From PALSA-607 sp036501485 (lineage in GTDB: Bacteria; Actinomycetota; Actinomycetes; Acidothermales; Acidothermaceae): DNA of 64,000 nucleotides. The notes below the pieces were generated by a model that was given only the letters and a program-made list of their open reading frames with translations, searched no databases and had not been told where the DNA came from. Below, piece after piece: positions 1 to 10,300 of the stretch; the first letter of the stretch is position 1, and the number at the start of each line of letters is the position of its first letter. The DNA lies in the NCBI GenBank assembly GCA_036501485.1, contig DASYAG010000066.1, forward strand, positions 12,033 to 76,032. The letters run 5' to 3'. The translations under genes and the position numbers were made by a program.

Positions 1-15
1 TGTCTGGCGGTCGGG

Positions 16-1695
16 TCAGTTCTGGGCTGACGCAGCGGCGTCCAGCCGGCTCACGGCGAGGCGCGCGGCGACGCTGTCGAGCAGGCTCGGCGACGGCGGC
101 AGCTGGGCGAACGCCTCAAGGAACGCCTCGCCACCGATCCGGTAGATGACGCTCGGCACCACGGTGATGACGGTCGCGGTCCGGGGCACCCCCTCAAGGA
201 GTCCGATCTCACCGAACCAGTCGCCTGGGTGCAGGTCGTTCACGTGCCGATCTCCGACGAAGACCTCGAGCTCACCTGCCCGCACCACATAGAAGGCGTC
301 GGCGACATCGTGCTCGCGGATGATCGTCGTCCCGGCTGAAATGCCGAGTTCGGAGATGTCGGCCGCAAGCCGCTCAAGCACCGGCCGCGAGGTGGCTTGC
401 AGAAGCCCGAGGTGTTGGAGCACGACGATGCGCGGTTCGAGCTCCTCGAACCGGCTCGTCGACGCGGTGTCGGATCGGCGCAGCACCGGATACACACCAA
501 TCACGACGATCGGCGGCACCACCCCCAGTAGCGTCAGTGTCCCCGTCGTCCCGAACGCATGGAGGCAAAGCGGAGTTGCCAGCGCACCGATCGCGACCGC
601 CCCGAACACGACGGACGTCAGGCGTGCGGTCAGCAGCGGCAGTCCTTGCGGTAGAACGAAGCGTTGAAGTTCGGTCAGGGCAACCACGTCGACGGCGAGT
701 GCGCCGGCGCCACGCAATGCCTCGAGGGCGACCACCGCCCCCGCGTTGTGGCTATGAGCAATCAGCACCGACGGCACGCAGTAAACGACCATGCACAGCA
801 ACAGCCAGCCCGCGAGGCGGTGTTGCCGCACGATGCGGTTGACGACGGGCGCAGCCAGCACACCGCCGGTGCCAAGGCCGGCGAACAACTCGCCGTAGCC
901 GGCATCGCCAAGATGCAGTCGGGTGGTGGCGAGAACGGCCAGCAAGACGGTGTCGGTCCCATACACGAGGCCCGACAGACCCATCAGGGCCACGAAGATG
1001 CTGATGCCCGAGGTGGTGTTTGCGCGCATCTTCCGGCGCCCGCCGATCGCCGGGTCGGGCGTCAGTGGACGCACCTGCCCGGGCGAGGGAAGCCCCAGGC
1101 TCACCACTGCGGCAACAGTCACGAGCACGGCAAGCACCAGCATTTCCACCGCGGCGCTGATCACGATCAGCAGCAGGCCACCGACCGCGGGGCCGGCGAG
1201 CAGCAAAAGCTTGTCAGTCGTGGCCTGCCTTGAGGCGACTCTGGAGAGATCCCCGCCGCCCGCGACGATGGGCAGCAGGAGCGCCGCTGCAGGTGCCTGC
1301 CCGCTGGCCGCGATTCGCACGACGGCGGCAAGTGCAATCGCGACGGCCGACGGCGCGTTCGCGAACATGGCAGCGGCCATCGCAGCAATCGCTATAGCGC
1401 AACAGATGTCGGACAGAACGAGCAGCCTGCGGGGCGGGAAGCGATCGAGTATTCGCACCGCGAAGACGCTCGTCACGATGCCGGGGAGGTAGCGAGCAGC
1501 GGCAGCCGCCGCAACCCACGCCGACGAGTGGGTTGCGTTGTAGACGTAGACGACCAAGGCAACGCTGTAGGCCCGGTTCGCCACCGACGCGAGTGCGAGC
1601 GCGACGTCGAGCCGCAGACGTCGAGGGCCTATGCGCGACGAGCCTCCGCTCGAATATTCGCCCCCGGCCACCTCGGGACCGTAACCCGTCTGCAC
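16..1695 (-). CDS. MFS-type transporter fused to a C-terminal cyclic-nucleotide-binding domain
   Basis: 559 aa, GTG start. About ten hydrophobic segments fill roughly residues 25-405 with MFS-like features (the loop after the second helix reads RILDRFPPRRL). A soluble C-terminal CNB (Crp/cNMP) domain follows at about 415-545. Its phosphate-binding cassette is visible as FGEIGLLEGVPRTATV and keeps the Glu and Arg that contact the cyclic phosphate in CAP-like folds, so nucleotide binding is plausible. The family suggests an inner-membrane exporter gated or tuned by a cyclic nucleotide; substrate unknown. It diverges from the stand-alone CNB gene at 1812, and a third CNB gene lies at 14839. The fusion type occurs in actinobacteria; direct nucleotide control is inference. 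The stop lies 16 nt from the window edge and the gene is complete. Confidence 0.85.
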   Translation of the reverse strand: MQTGYGPEVAGGEYSSGGSSRIGPRRLRLDVALALASVANRAYSVALVVYVYNATHSSAWVAAAAAARYLPGIVTSVFAVRILDRFPPRRLLVLSDICCAIAIAAMAAAMFANAPSAVAIALAAVVRIAASGQAPAAALLLPIVAGGGDLSRVASRQATTDKLLLLAGPAVGGLLLIVISAAVEMLVLAVLVTVAAVVSLGLPSPGQVRPLTPDPAIGGRRKMRANTTSGISIFVALMGLSGLVYGTDTVLLAVLATTRLHLGDAGYGELFAGLGTGGVLAAPVVNRIVRQHRLAGWLLLCMVVYCVPSVLIAHSHNAGAVVALEALRGAGALAVDVVALTELQRFVLPQGLPLLTARLTSVVFGAVAIGALATPLCLHAFGTTGTLTLLGVVPPIVVIGVYPVLRRSDTASTSRFEELEPRIVVLQHLGLLQATSRPVLERLAADISELGISAGTTIIREHDVADAFYVVRAGELEVFVGDRHVNDLHPGDWFGEIGLLEGVPRTATVITVVPSVIYRIGGEAFLEAFAQLPPSPSLLDSVAARLAVSRLDAAASAQN

Positions 1696-1811
1696 GGGGA
1701 CGCGGTGAACGGATGGTGACTGCTGGGTGAACGACCGGTCCGAGGTGCCCTGCAGTGAACGCCGTCCATTACTGTTTCCTGCGTCCGACGAGCGTGCCCC
1801 CGGAGGTGCAG

Positions 1812-2213
1812 ATGTCAGCCGTCAACCCGAGCGATCTCTCGCGCATCGCGCTGTTCGCGGGTCTCGACGATGCGGATCAACGCGTCGTTGCTACTTGGCT
1901 GGACGTCGGGGAGTTCGACCCTGGCTACAAGCTGACGCATGAGGGTGCCTCGGGTTACGCCTTCTTCGTTTTGCATGCCGGGACGGCGGACGTGATCGTC
2001 GGCGGCAAGGCCGTGCGGACGCTGGGCGCGGGCGACTTCTTCGGCGAACTCTCGATGCTCGGCGACGGTCGGCAAACCGCGACGGTGACGATTACGACGC
2101 CTTCGACGGTCTGGACGATGTTCGGGACGCGCTTTCGTGAATTGCAGCAGCAGCACCCGGAGATCGCCGCTGCCATTGAGAAGGTCGCCGCAGAGCGGGT
2201 CAGCCCGCAGTAG
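1812..2213 (+). CDS. Stand-alone cyclic-nucleotide-binding domain protein
   Basis: 133 aa, consisting almost wholly of one CNB domain: jelly-roll strands, then the cassette FGELSMLGDGRQTATV, then a short C-terminal helix. There is no HTH, so it is not a Crp-type regulator. The ATG at 1812 is preferred because a GGAGG lies five to six bases upstream; a GTG at 1755 would add a poor leader. The cassette keeps Glu and Arg but has Gln-Thr where cAMP binders usually have a small residue. The gene is divergent from the MFS-CNB gene and may act as a sensor or partner domain for it (inference). Confidence 0.8.
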   Translation: MSAVNPSDLSRIALFAGLDDADQRVVATWLDVGEFDPGYKLTHEGASGYAFFVLHAGTADVIVGGKAVRTLGAGDFFGELSMLGDGRQTATVTITTPSTVWTMFGTRFRELQQQHPEIAAAIEKVAAERVSPQ

Positions 2214-2300
2214 CCTGCTGCTGTCGAATAGCGTCGTGAGCGCTTAGCTCCGGTAGTCTCCGGCCGTCGGATCCGATCGGACGCCGAGAGGAGCGGGTGC

Positions 2301-3704
2301 GTGGACGCCACCGCTGACACCCTTCAAAAGGCCCTGCGGATCAACCTCGATCCGCGCTGGTACGGGACGATCGCCGAGATCGGCGCCGGTCAAGAAGTCG
2401 CTCGGTGGTTCTTCCGCGCCGGCGGCGCCGCAGGAACCGTGGCGAAGTCCATCTCGGCCTACGACATGGCCGTCAGCGACGCCGTCTATGGCAAGTCCGG
2501 CAGATACGTCTCGATGCCACGACTGCAGGCCATGCTCGATCTCGAGTTCCACCTGAACATCGAGCGGCTCGACGCCGAGCGTGGCGACTCCAACGCCTTC
2601 TTCGCGTTCGCCGATACCGTCACCGCACGCAGTTTCAGCGGCGGCAACGAGTGCCATGGCTGGATGGGCGTGAAGTTCCAGGCGCACCCGCATGACGAGC
2701 CGAGCCAGATCATCATGCATGTCCGCATGCTCGACGTCGAAGCAGGTCTGCAGCAGGAGGCGCTCGGCATCGTCGGCGTCAACCTGCTGCACGCCGCGTT
2801 CTTCGAGCACCACGAGCCTGAACTGCTCGTCGAAAGCCTGCTCGACCGGTTGACGACGGGCCGGATCGAGATCGACATGATCGAGTTGAAGGGCATTGAG
2901 TTCCGCTCGGTCGACAACCGGCTCATGGCGCTGAAGCTCGTGCAGGTCGGTCTCAGCGGCGCTGCGATGTTCGGACCCGACCGCGAGGTGCTGCAGCCGA
3001 GCGAGGTGCTGCGGAAGAAGGCAATCCTGGTCGAACGCGGGAGCTTCCGGCCGCCCACGGTCGTCAACATCGACATGCTCGAGTCGGCGCTGGCGAAGTT
3101 CATCGCCGACCCCGACGTCGCGAGCCGCGAAATCCTGATGCTGACCGAGCTGACCATGGCCAACCTGCTCGCCGGCGGGGGTGAGGTCGACCGGCGCGAC
3201 TTCTTGGCCCGCGCCGATTTGCTGGCGGCGTGTGGCATGACCGTATTGATCTCCGACTACGTCGAATACCACCGGCTGGCGGCCTACCTCGCTTGGCGCA
3301 CGGACGGGCGCATCGGCATGGTCATGGGGGTGCCGAGCCTGATGGACCTGTTCCACGAGAGCAACCACGCTTCGTTGCCCGGCGGGATTCTCGAGAGCTT
3401 TGGCCGGCTGTTCAAGAACGACCTCAAACTCTTCGTCTACCCGATGCTGCGCGACGAGCGGATCACGACTGTCGACGACATCTCGGTGGGCGAAGACCTT
3501 CAGCCGCTCTATGACTACCTGGCCAGACGCGGCAGTTTCGTCGCGCTCGACAACTACAAGCCGGACTACTTGCCGATCCTCAGCCGAGACGTGTTGCGCA
3601 GAATCGCCAGCGGCGACGCGAGCTGGGAGACCATGGTGCCCGCCGAGGTTGGCGAGCTCATCAAGAAGCGTGGCTTCTTCGGTTACCACCGCCCCGACGA
3701 ATAG
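2301..3704 (+). CDS. Conserved protein of unknown function, about 467 aa
   Basis: 467 aa, GTG start with a purine-rich GAGAGGAG just upstream. No signal peptide or membrane segment is visible, so it is probably cytosolic. Landmarks are an N-terminal LDPRWYGTIAEIGAGQEVARW stretch, a central MDLFHESNHASLPGGILE segment and an FGRLFKNDLKLFVYP motif near residue 370. I recognise a family widespread in bacteria that is sometimes labelled 'TonB-dependent receptor' or as a nucleotide adenylyltransferase in databases. The first label cannot be right, since there is no barrel, plug or outer membrane; I see no nucleotidyltransferase HIGH/ISSTR motifs either. Function unknown. It is followed by a small unknown gene after 105 bases. 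Confidence 0.85.
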   Translation: MDATADTLQKALRINLDPRWYGTIAEIGAGQEVARWFFRAGGAAGTVAKSISAYDMAVSDAVYGKSGRYVSMPRLQAMLDLEFHLNIERLDAERGDSNAFFAFADTVTARSFSGGNECHGWMGVKFQAHPHDEPSQIIMHVRMLDVEAGLQQEALGIVGVNLLHAAFFEHHEPELLVESLLDRLTTGRIEIDMIELKGIEFRSVDNRLMALKLVQVGLSGAAMFGPDREVLQPSEVLRKKAILVERGSFRPPTVVNIDMLESALAKFIADPDVASREILMLTELTMANLLAGGGEVDRRDFLARADLLAACGMTVLISDYVEYHRLAAYLAWRTDGRIGMVMGVPSLMDLFHESNHASLPGGILESFGRLFKNDLKLFVYPMLRDERITTVDDISVGEDLQPLYDYLARRGSFVALDNYKPDYLPILSRDVLRRIASGDASWETMVPAEVGELIKKRGFFGYHRPDE

Positions 3705-3809
3705 CCGTCATTTGCCCGCTGTTCCACAACTGTTTGATCGACGTAGGAACGCTGTACGAGCTGCGTGACTACTTTTACGTCGGGAAAACTCTTAGGTGGG
3801 GGCGAAGTC

Positions 3810-4301
3810 ATGACTGAAATGCTGTCGACGCGCGATATGACCGTGCGAAGTGTCATCGGATCGCGCGGCCAGACGTTCGCGCTCGAGCGCCCGGTCCCGG
3901 TGCGCGCCGGCCAACGGGTCTACTACGGCATCCGATTCGATGGGCGGCCGCTGGTGTCAGTGGCAAGTGACACCCCGATCTTCGACCGAGCCGAAATCGA
4001 CACGCTCAATCCCGAGGCCGACGTCATTGGCGTCTCGGCTGCAGAGGACGCCCCCCGGCCGATGCAGAACCGGTACATCGGTGTCATGGCCGACAACGAC
4101 CCCTACGCGAACGGCACCTACGGCAACGGCGCCGCGAACGGCTGGTCGAGCAACGGGCAGCGCGACTACCGCCTCGTCGATGCGATCGCCGACGTAGCCG
4201 ACCTCATCTACCGCGCGCTTGAGTCAGGCAGCCGCCAGATCGACCTGACGCGGCAGCCAGGGAACAACAACCTGCTCATCCCGCTGCAGCGAGGCATCTG
4301 A
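3810..4301 (+). CDS. Hypothetical protein, 163 aa
   Basis: Not recognised. The ATG at 3810 is chosen because a GGTGGGGGCGAAG purine run lies directly upstream; an in-frame GTG at 3765 would add 15 residues without a clear ribosome site. The N-terminal half (residues 1-85) looks like a small beta-rich domain. A Gly/Asn/Tyr-rich linker follows at about 95-115 (NGTYGNGAANGWSSNG), then a predicted helix (LVDAIADVADLIYRALESGSRQIDL). No membrane segment or signal. A strong hairpin terminator follows the stop. It may be co-regulated with the 467-aa gene upstream. Confidence 0.65.
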   Translation: MTEMLSTRDMTVRSVIGSRGQTFALERPVPVRAGQRVYYGIRFDGRPLVSVASDTPIFDRAEIDTLNPEADVIGVSAAEDAPRPMQNRYIGVMADNDPYANGTYGNGAANGWSSNGQRDYRLVDAIADVADLIYRALESGSRQIDLTRQPGNNNLLIPLQRGI

Positions 4302-4321
4302 TCGCAGTCACCCAGACACAA

Positions 4322-4358
4322 ACTGACGGCTACTGCCCTTAGGGCGGTAGCCGTCAGT
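4322..4358. terminator. Strong bidirectional hairpin terminator
   Basis: A near-perfect inverted repeat: ACTGACGGCTAC (4322-4333) pairs with GTAGCCGTCAGT (4347-4358), and the stem continues through TGCCCT/AGGGCG with one T-G pair to a very small loop. It is followed on the plus strand by TTGTTCCTCT. It sits between two converging genes (stops at 4301 and 4388), so it probably serves both. Confidence 0.85.
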
Positions 4359-4387
4359 CGTTGTTCCTCTAGATCAGTGCTGCTGAC

Positions 4388-7300
4388 TCACGACCCGATG
4401 AACGCGGTCGACTGCGACTCGGCTGCCAGGTCGTCGAAGAAACTGGTACCAGCCCACGTCGCACTCGCTGCCGAACCGATCGAGACTTGCGTGATGTTCG
4501 CGGTTCCGGTGTTGCCCGTCGTCGTCGAGTACGCGGTATCGACCGGGGTCGTCGACGTGCCGAGGTAGTAGGCGGCCTTGATGGTCGCCGTTGACGCCGA
4601 CACCGAGATTGTCAGTTCGACGCGGTACCAGGTGTTCGCCGACAACGCGTGCGGGAACGTCGTCACGGTCGTGCCGGCGGCGTTCTGGATGAAGATCTGG
4701 TTGGACGCCGACAGCTCGACTCGTGCGGCAGTGGCCGACGAGTTGCGGATGTCAGCCAACCGCAGCACCTGGTTCGGCAACGACGTCCCGGGGTTGTAGT
4801 AGAACCGGATCGCCATCGACGGAACGCTGTATCCGTTCCAACCCATCAGCGTCGCAGTGCCCGACGTGCCGGTCAGTGCGTAACCGAGCGATCCATGTGC
4901 AGCCGCCGCGGTCGAGTAGTTCAGTGTGGCGCCACTGCCCTTACTGACGACGGTAAGTGCGTTCCCCGAAGCACCGCCCGAGTTGGCGACGGTGACCGCT
5001 GCCCCCGACGTCCCGCCTTCGGCCGAGTTCTTGACGAAGGTGCCCGCAGTCGGAGTCACGGCGTTGGACGCGGCCGATGCCGGCCCGGTACCCGCACTAT
5101 TCGTTGCGGTGACGGTGAAGGTGTACGTCGTGCCGTTGACCAGCGTGATCACCGCTGCGGATGTCGCGCCAGCCGTGCTCCCGTGCACGCTGCCGGGTGA
5201 CGACGTCACGGTGTAGCCCGTGATCGGACTCCCGTTCGGGCTGGCTGCATTCCACGACACCGTCGCCTGCCCGTTGCCGGGCACTGCGACGACGTTGGTC
5301 GGCGCACCCGGCGCTGTCGCAGCGGCAGTCGGGGTCACCGGCGTAGACGCAGCCGACTGTCCGCTCGTGCCGACGCCGTTCGTCGCCGTGACTGTGAAGG
5401 TGTAGCTGTGACCATCAACGAGACCGGACACCACCACAGACGTTCCGACACCCGGAGACGGCGTCGTTGTGTTGTCCGGCAACGTCGTCACCGTGTAACT
5501 GGTGATCCCACTCCCGTTCGAGTTCGGTGCTGCCCATGACACCGTCGCCTGTCCGTCGCCAGCGACCGCAGTTACAGCTGTCGGCGCATCAGGAGCAGCC
5601 GACGACGCCGTCGGAGTCACCGGCGTAGACGCAGCCGACTGTCCACTCGTGCCGATGCCGTTCGTCGCCGTGACAGTAAAGGTGTAGCTGTCACCATCAG
5701 TGAGGCCCGGGACCACGACGGAGGTGCCGGTGCCGTTGGAAAGCGTCGTTGTGTTGTCCGGCAACGTCGTCACCGTGTAACTGGTGATCCCACTCCCGTT
5801 CGAGTTCGGTGCTACCCACGACACCGTCGCCTGGCCCTCACCTGCGACCGCGCTGACACCTGTCGGCGCATCCGGTGCGGTCGCCGCACCTGCCGGAATC
5901 ACGGCCGCCGACGCCGCCGACTCTGCGCTCGGGCCGACACTGTTGGTCGCCGTGATCGTGAACGTGTAGGAGGTGCCGTCGGTGAGCCCGGCGATGAGCA
6001 CCGGAGTATCGGTAGCGTGGGTGGTGGTTCCGCCTGGGGACGTCGTCACCGTGTAACCGGTAATCGCGCTACCGCCGTCGTTGTTGGGATCGGTCCACGA
6101 GACCGTCGCCTGACCATCACCGGCAACCGCATTTGCACCGGTCGGCGCAGCTGGCACCGTCGGGGCGGGCATGACAGCTGCTGACGGGTCCGATGGCACC
6201 GAGGTACCGATGCTGTTGGTGGCGGTCACCGTGAACGTGTAAGGCGTGCCGTTTGTCAGGCCGGCCACTGCCGCGGACGTCGCACCAGCCGTCGTGGCGG
6301 TTCCAGGGCCAGGCGATGCCGTGACCGTGTAGCCAGTGATCGCGCTACCGCCGTCCGCCGGAGCAGTCCACGTCACGATCACCTCGGTGTTGCCTGAAGT
6401 TGCGCTGACAATGGTCGGTGCGTCGGGCGCGGTCGGGGCCGGCTGCGGGGTCACCGGCGACGAAGGTGATGACGACGGCCCGGGTCCGACGCCATTAGTA
6501 GCGGTCACTGTGAACGTGTACGGCGTGCCGTCGGTCAGGCCGGTCACGAGCGCTGAGGTCGTTCCGCTGGTCACGACGATCGTGCCGGGTGACGAGGTCA
6601 CCGTGTAGCTCGTGATCGGGCTGCCGTTGGCTGCCGGTGCTGCCCACGAAACGGTCGCCTGTCCGTCACCCGCAACCGCGGTCACGTTGGTCGGTGCGCC
6701 GGGCGCCGTCATCGGAGCAGCCGGCGTGACCGGCGTCGATGATGCGGACGCCGGACTCGTGCCTACACCGTTGGTGGCGCTGACCGTGAATGTGTACGGC
6801 GTGCCGTCGGTGAGCCCGGTGACCAGCACCGAGGTACCGCTGGCCGGCGTCGTCGCACCACCCGGTGACGTCGTCACCGTGTAGCCGGTGATCGCGCTTC
6901 CACCATTGGATGGTGCGGTCCACGAAACGGTCGCTTGTCCGTCACCCGCAACGGCCGACACTGCACTGGGTGCACCGGGCGCGGTCGCCGGCGTCACCGG
7001 CGAGGACGGTGCGGACGCCGGACTCGTGCCGACACCGTTGGTGGCGCTCACCGTGAACGTGTACGGCGTGCCGTCGGTGAGCCCCATCACCAGAACCGAG
7101 GTACCGCTGGCCGGCGTGGTCGCACCACCAGGTGATGTCGTCACCGTGTAGCCGGTGATCGCGCTGCCACCATTGGCGGGTGCGGTCCACGAAACGGTCG
7201 CCTGCCCGTCAGCTGGAACTGCCGACACTGCGCTAGGCGCGCTAGGCGCAGTCGGCGCCGAGGTGACCGGACCGATGAAGGCGGTCGACGGCGTGAGCGT

Positions 7301-10300
7301 CGCGACGTCGTCGAAGTAGCTCGTCCCTGTCCAGGTCGCGCTAGCAGTAGACCCAATCGTTACCTGAGTGATGTTCGCGGCGCCGGTGTTGCCAGTCGTG
7401 GTCGCGTAAGCCGGGTCGACCGGGCTGGTCGAGTCGAGCAGGTAGTACGCCGCATTGATTGTCGCAGCGGACGACGAGACCGACATCGCGAGTTCGATCC
7501 GGTACCAGGTGTTCGCGTGGAGCGCGTGCGCGAAGGTGGTCACGGTCGTGCCGGCGTTGTTCTGGATGAAGATTTGGTTTGCTGCCGACAACTCAATCCG
7601 CGCAGCAGTACCTGAGGCGTTGCGAATGTCTGCGAGGCGGATCACGGTCGAAGGCAGCGTCGGGCCTGGGTTGTAGTAGAACCGCAGCGCGATCGACGGG
7701 GAGGTGTAGCCGTTCCAGCCCATGCTCGTTGCCGTGCCCGATGCACCGGTGATGGAGTACCCCAACAGACCATGCGCGTCAGCAGCCGTCGAGTAGACCA
7801 CTGCAGCACCGCTGCCCTTGGTGAACACCGTGAACGCGTTACCCGAGGCACCGCCGGAGTTCGCGGCGGTCACCGACGTACCAGACGTACCGCCCTCAGC
7901 CGAGTTGGACTTCACGCTGCCGCTAAGTGGAGTCACCGGCGACGAAGCGACGGACGACGGGCCGGTGCCGACGCTGTTGGTGGCGGTCACCGTGAACGTG
8001 TAAGGCGTGCCGTTTGTCAGGCCGCCCACTACCGCGGACGTCGCACCAGTTGTGCTCTGCGTCTGCCCACCCGACGACGTCACCGTGTAGCTAGTGATCG
8101 CGCTACCGCCGTTCGAGGCCGCGGCCCACGACACGGTCGCCTGGTTGTTACCCGGCGTGGCGCTCACGGCGGACGGCGCGCCAGGAGCCGTCGGGGCCGG
8201 GACGGGGGTCACCGACGACGACGCCGTCGAAGCCGCACCGGTACCGATGGCATTGGTTGCCGTCACGATGAAGGTGTACGGAGTGCCGTCGGTCAGCCCG
8301 CCCACTACCGCCGACGTCGCACCCGTGCTCGATCCAGTAAGCCCACCAGGCGAGGACGTCACCGAGTAACCGGTGATCGCGCTGCCGCCATTGGATGTCG
8401 GAGCAACCCACGACACTGTTACTTGCCCGTCACCAGCGACACCGCTCACACCGGTCGGCGCGCCAGGAACCGTCGCCGGCGTTACCGGCGTGGAAGCAAC
8501 AGACTGAACGCTGGTGCCGACCGCGTTGGTCGCCGTCACGGTAAACGTGTAAGCCGTCCCGTCAGTCAGGCCGGACATGATCGCCGAGGTACCAGTGCTG
8601 GGGATGGTGAAGTTGCCAGGCGACGAAGTCACGGTGTAGCCCGTGATCCCACTGCCGCCGTTGGACGTTGGAGGAGTCCACGACACTGTTGCTTGCCCGT
8701 CACCAGGAGCAGCGGTTACCGCCGTGGGCGCACCCGGCGCCGTCGATCCCGGCGGCACGTACACGCCGATAAACGACGTAGCCGAGGGCTGGACCGCGAG
8801 GTCGTCGAAGAAGCTGGTCCCTGTCCATGTCGGGCTGGACGCGGAACCGATCAAGACGTTCGTGAGGTTCGCCGTCCCTGTGTTGCCGGTCGTCGTCGAG
8901 AACACCGGGTCCACCGGCGTCGTCGAGTCGAACGGGTAATAGGCAGCGTTGATCGTCGCGTTGGTCGACGACACCGAGATTGCCATCTCCACCCGGTACC
9001 AGGTGTTCGCGGTCAGCGTGTGGGCGAACGTGGTGATCGTCGAGCCTGCGTTGTTTTGAACCGATAGTTGGTTGGTCGCAGTCAACACGACCCGCGCCGC
9101 GGTACCTGTTGCATTGCGGATGTCCGCCAGGCGCAGCGCTGTCGAAGGCAGCGTCGAACCCGGGTTGTAATAGAACCGCACCGCCATCGATGTGGCGTTG
9201 TATCCGGTCCAGCCCACGTCGGTCGCCGTGCCAGACGAGCCCGTGAGGGAGTACCCCAACACACCGTGCGCATCGGCAGTGGTCGAATAGACCAGAGCAG
9301 CACCGGCACCCTTGTTCACCACTCCGAACGGGTCACCCGAGCCGCCGCCGGAGTTTGCGGCTGTCACCGAGGCGCCCACGGTGCCGCCCTCAGCGGTGTT
9401 GGACGACCCGCCACCACTCGCGGGAGTCACCGGAGTCGATGGCGTGGACGGCGCTGACGCGCCGACAGTGTTGGTAGCCGTGACGGTGAAGGTGTACGAC
9501 ACGCCGTTCGTCAGGCCAGAGACCGTCAGGGGCGTCACGGTCGATGACGTCGCGGTGAAACCGCCCGGAGACGACTTCACGGTGTAACTGCTGATCGGAC
9601 TGCCACCGTTAGAGACCGGCGCGGTCCACGACACATAAGCGTTCCCGTTGCCGGCAGCCGCGGTGACGCCGGTCGGCGAACCAGAAACCGTTGCCGTCGA
9701 CGGGGTGTAAGAGAAGGCGATCAACGAAGCGTGGGTCAGGCCGGTGGTGCCGTTCCAGTGCAAGAACCCCCCGCCGAAGAAAACGATGTCGTTGACGGAA
9801 TCGACGTATATCGTCTGCACGCCGTTGTTGCCGCCGTCGGCGTTGCCCTGGATGCCGTTGATCGCGGGGTCCCACGTCGTCGGGGTGAAGTTGCTGGCCT
9901 CCAGCTGTATGCCGAAGTAGTTCGCGGACGTCACGCTCTGGGTCGTGCTGTTGTGATACCCGGCGACGACGGTGTCCCCGACGGTACCGACCGCCTGTGA
10001 GTCGCCGGTGGTGCCGTAGCGCAAAATGCGCTGGCCGGTGGTGATGTTGAAGGTGATCGTCTCGTTCGACGAAAGGCCGGCCGGAGCGTGGCCTCCGACG
10101 CCGATGAGAATCTGGGTCGTGCTGTTGGGGGCGACCGACAGCGTAAGAGTGTCTTCGCCGTCGTACTGGCCGTATTCAGTCGAGGCGCCGCTGTCGGCTC
10201 GCAAATCGGAGTGGAACGCGGTGATCACGGAGCCATCGGCCGTGGCGACCTTGACCAAGCCGTGCTGGGTGTAGCCGTTGTAGGTCTCGAACAAGCCGCC

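Noticed and set aside
2244..3689. Long antisense open frame (481 codons) opposite the 467-aa gene
   Set aside because: Typical high-GC shadow; its translation is low-complexity Asp/Val/Arg/His-rich, has no motif, and the plus-strand frame has a ribosome site and a coherent conserved protein.
5040..7250. Regular repeats that could suggest a CRISPR array
   Set aside because: Period of 276-282 bases, in frame, encoding FN3 domains; no short repeats with unique spacers and no cas genes.
7772..9067. 431-codon plus-strand frame inside the giant gene
   Set aside because: Arg/Gly/His-rich translation mirrors the FN3/LamG repeats on the opposite strand; no start site or family.
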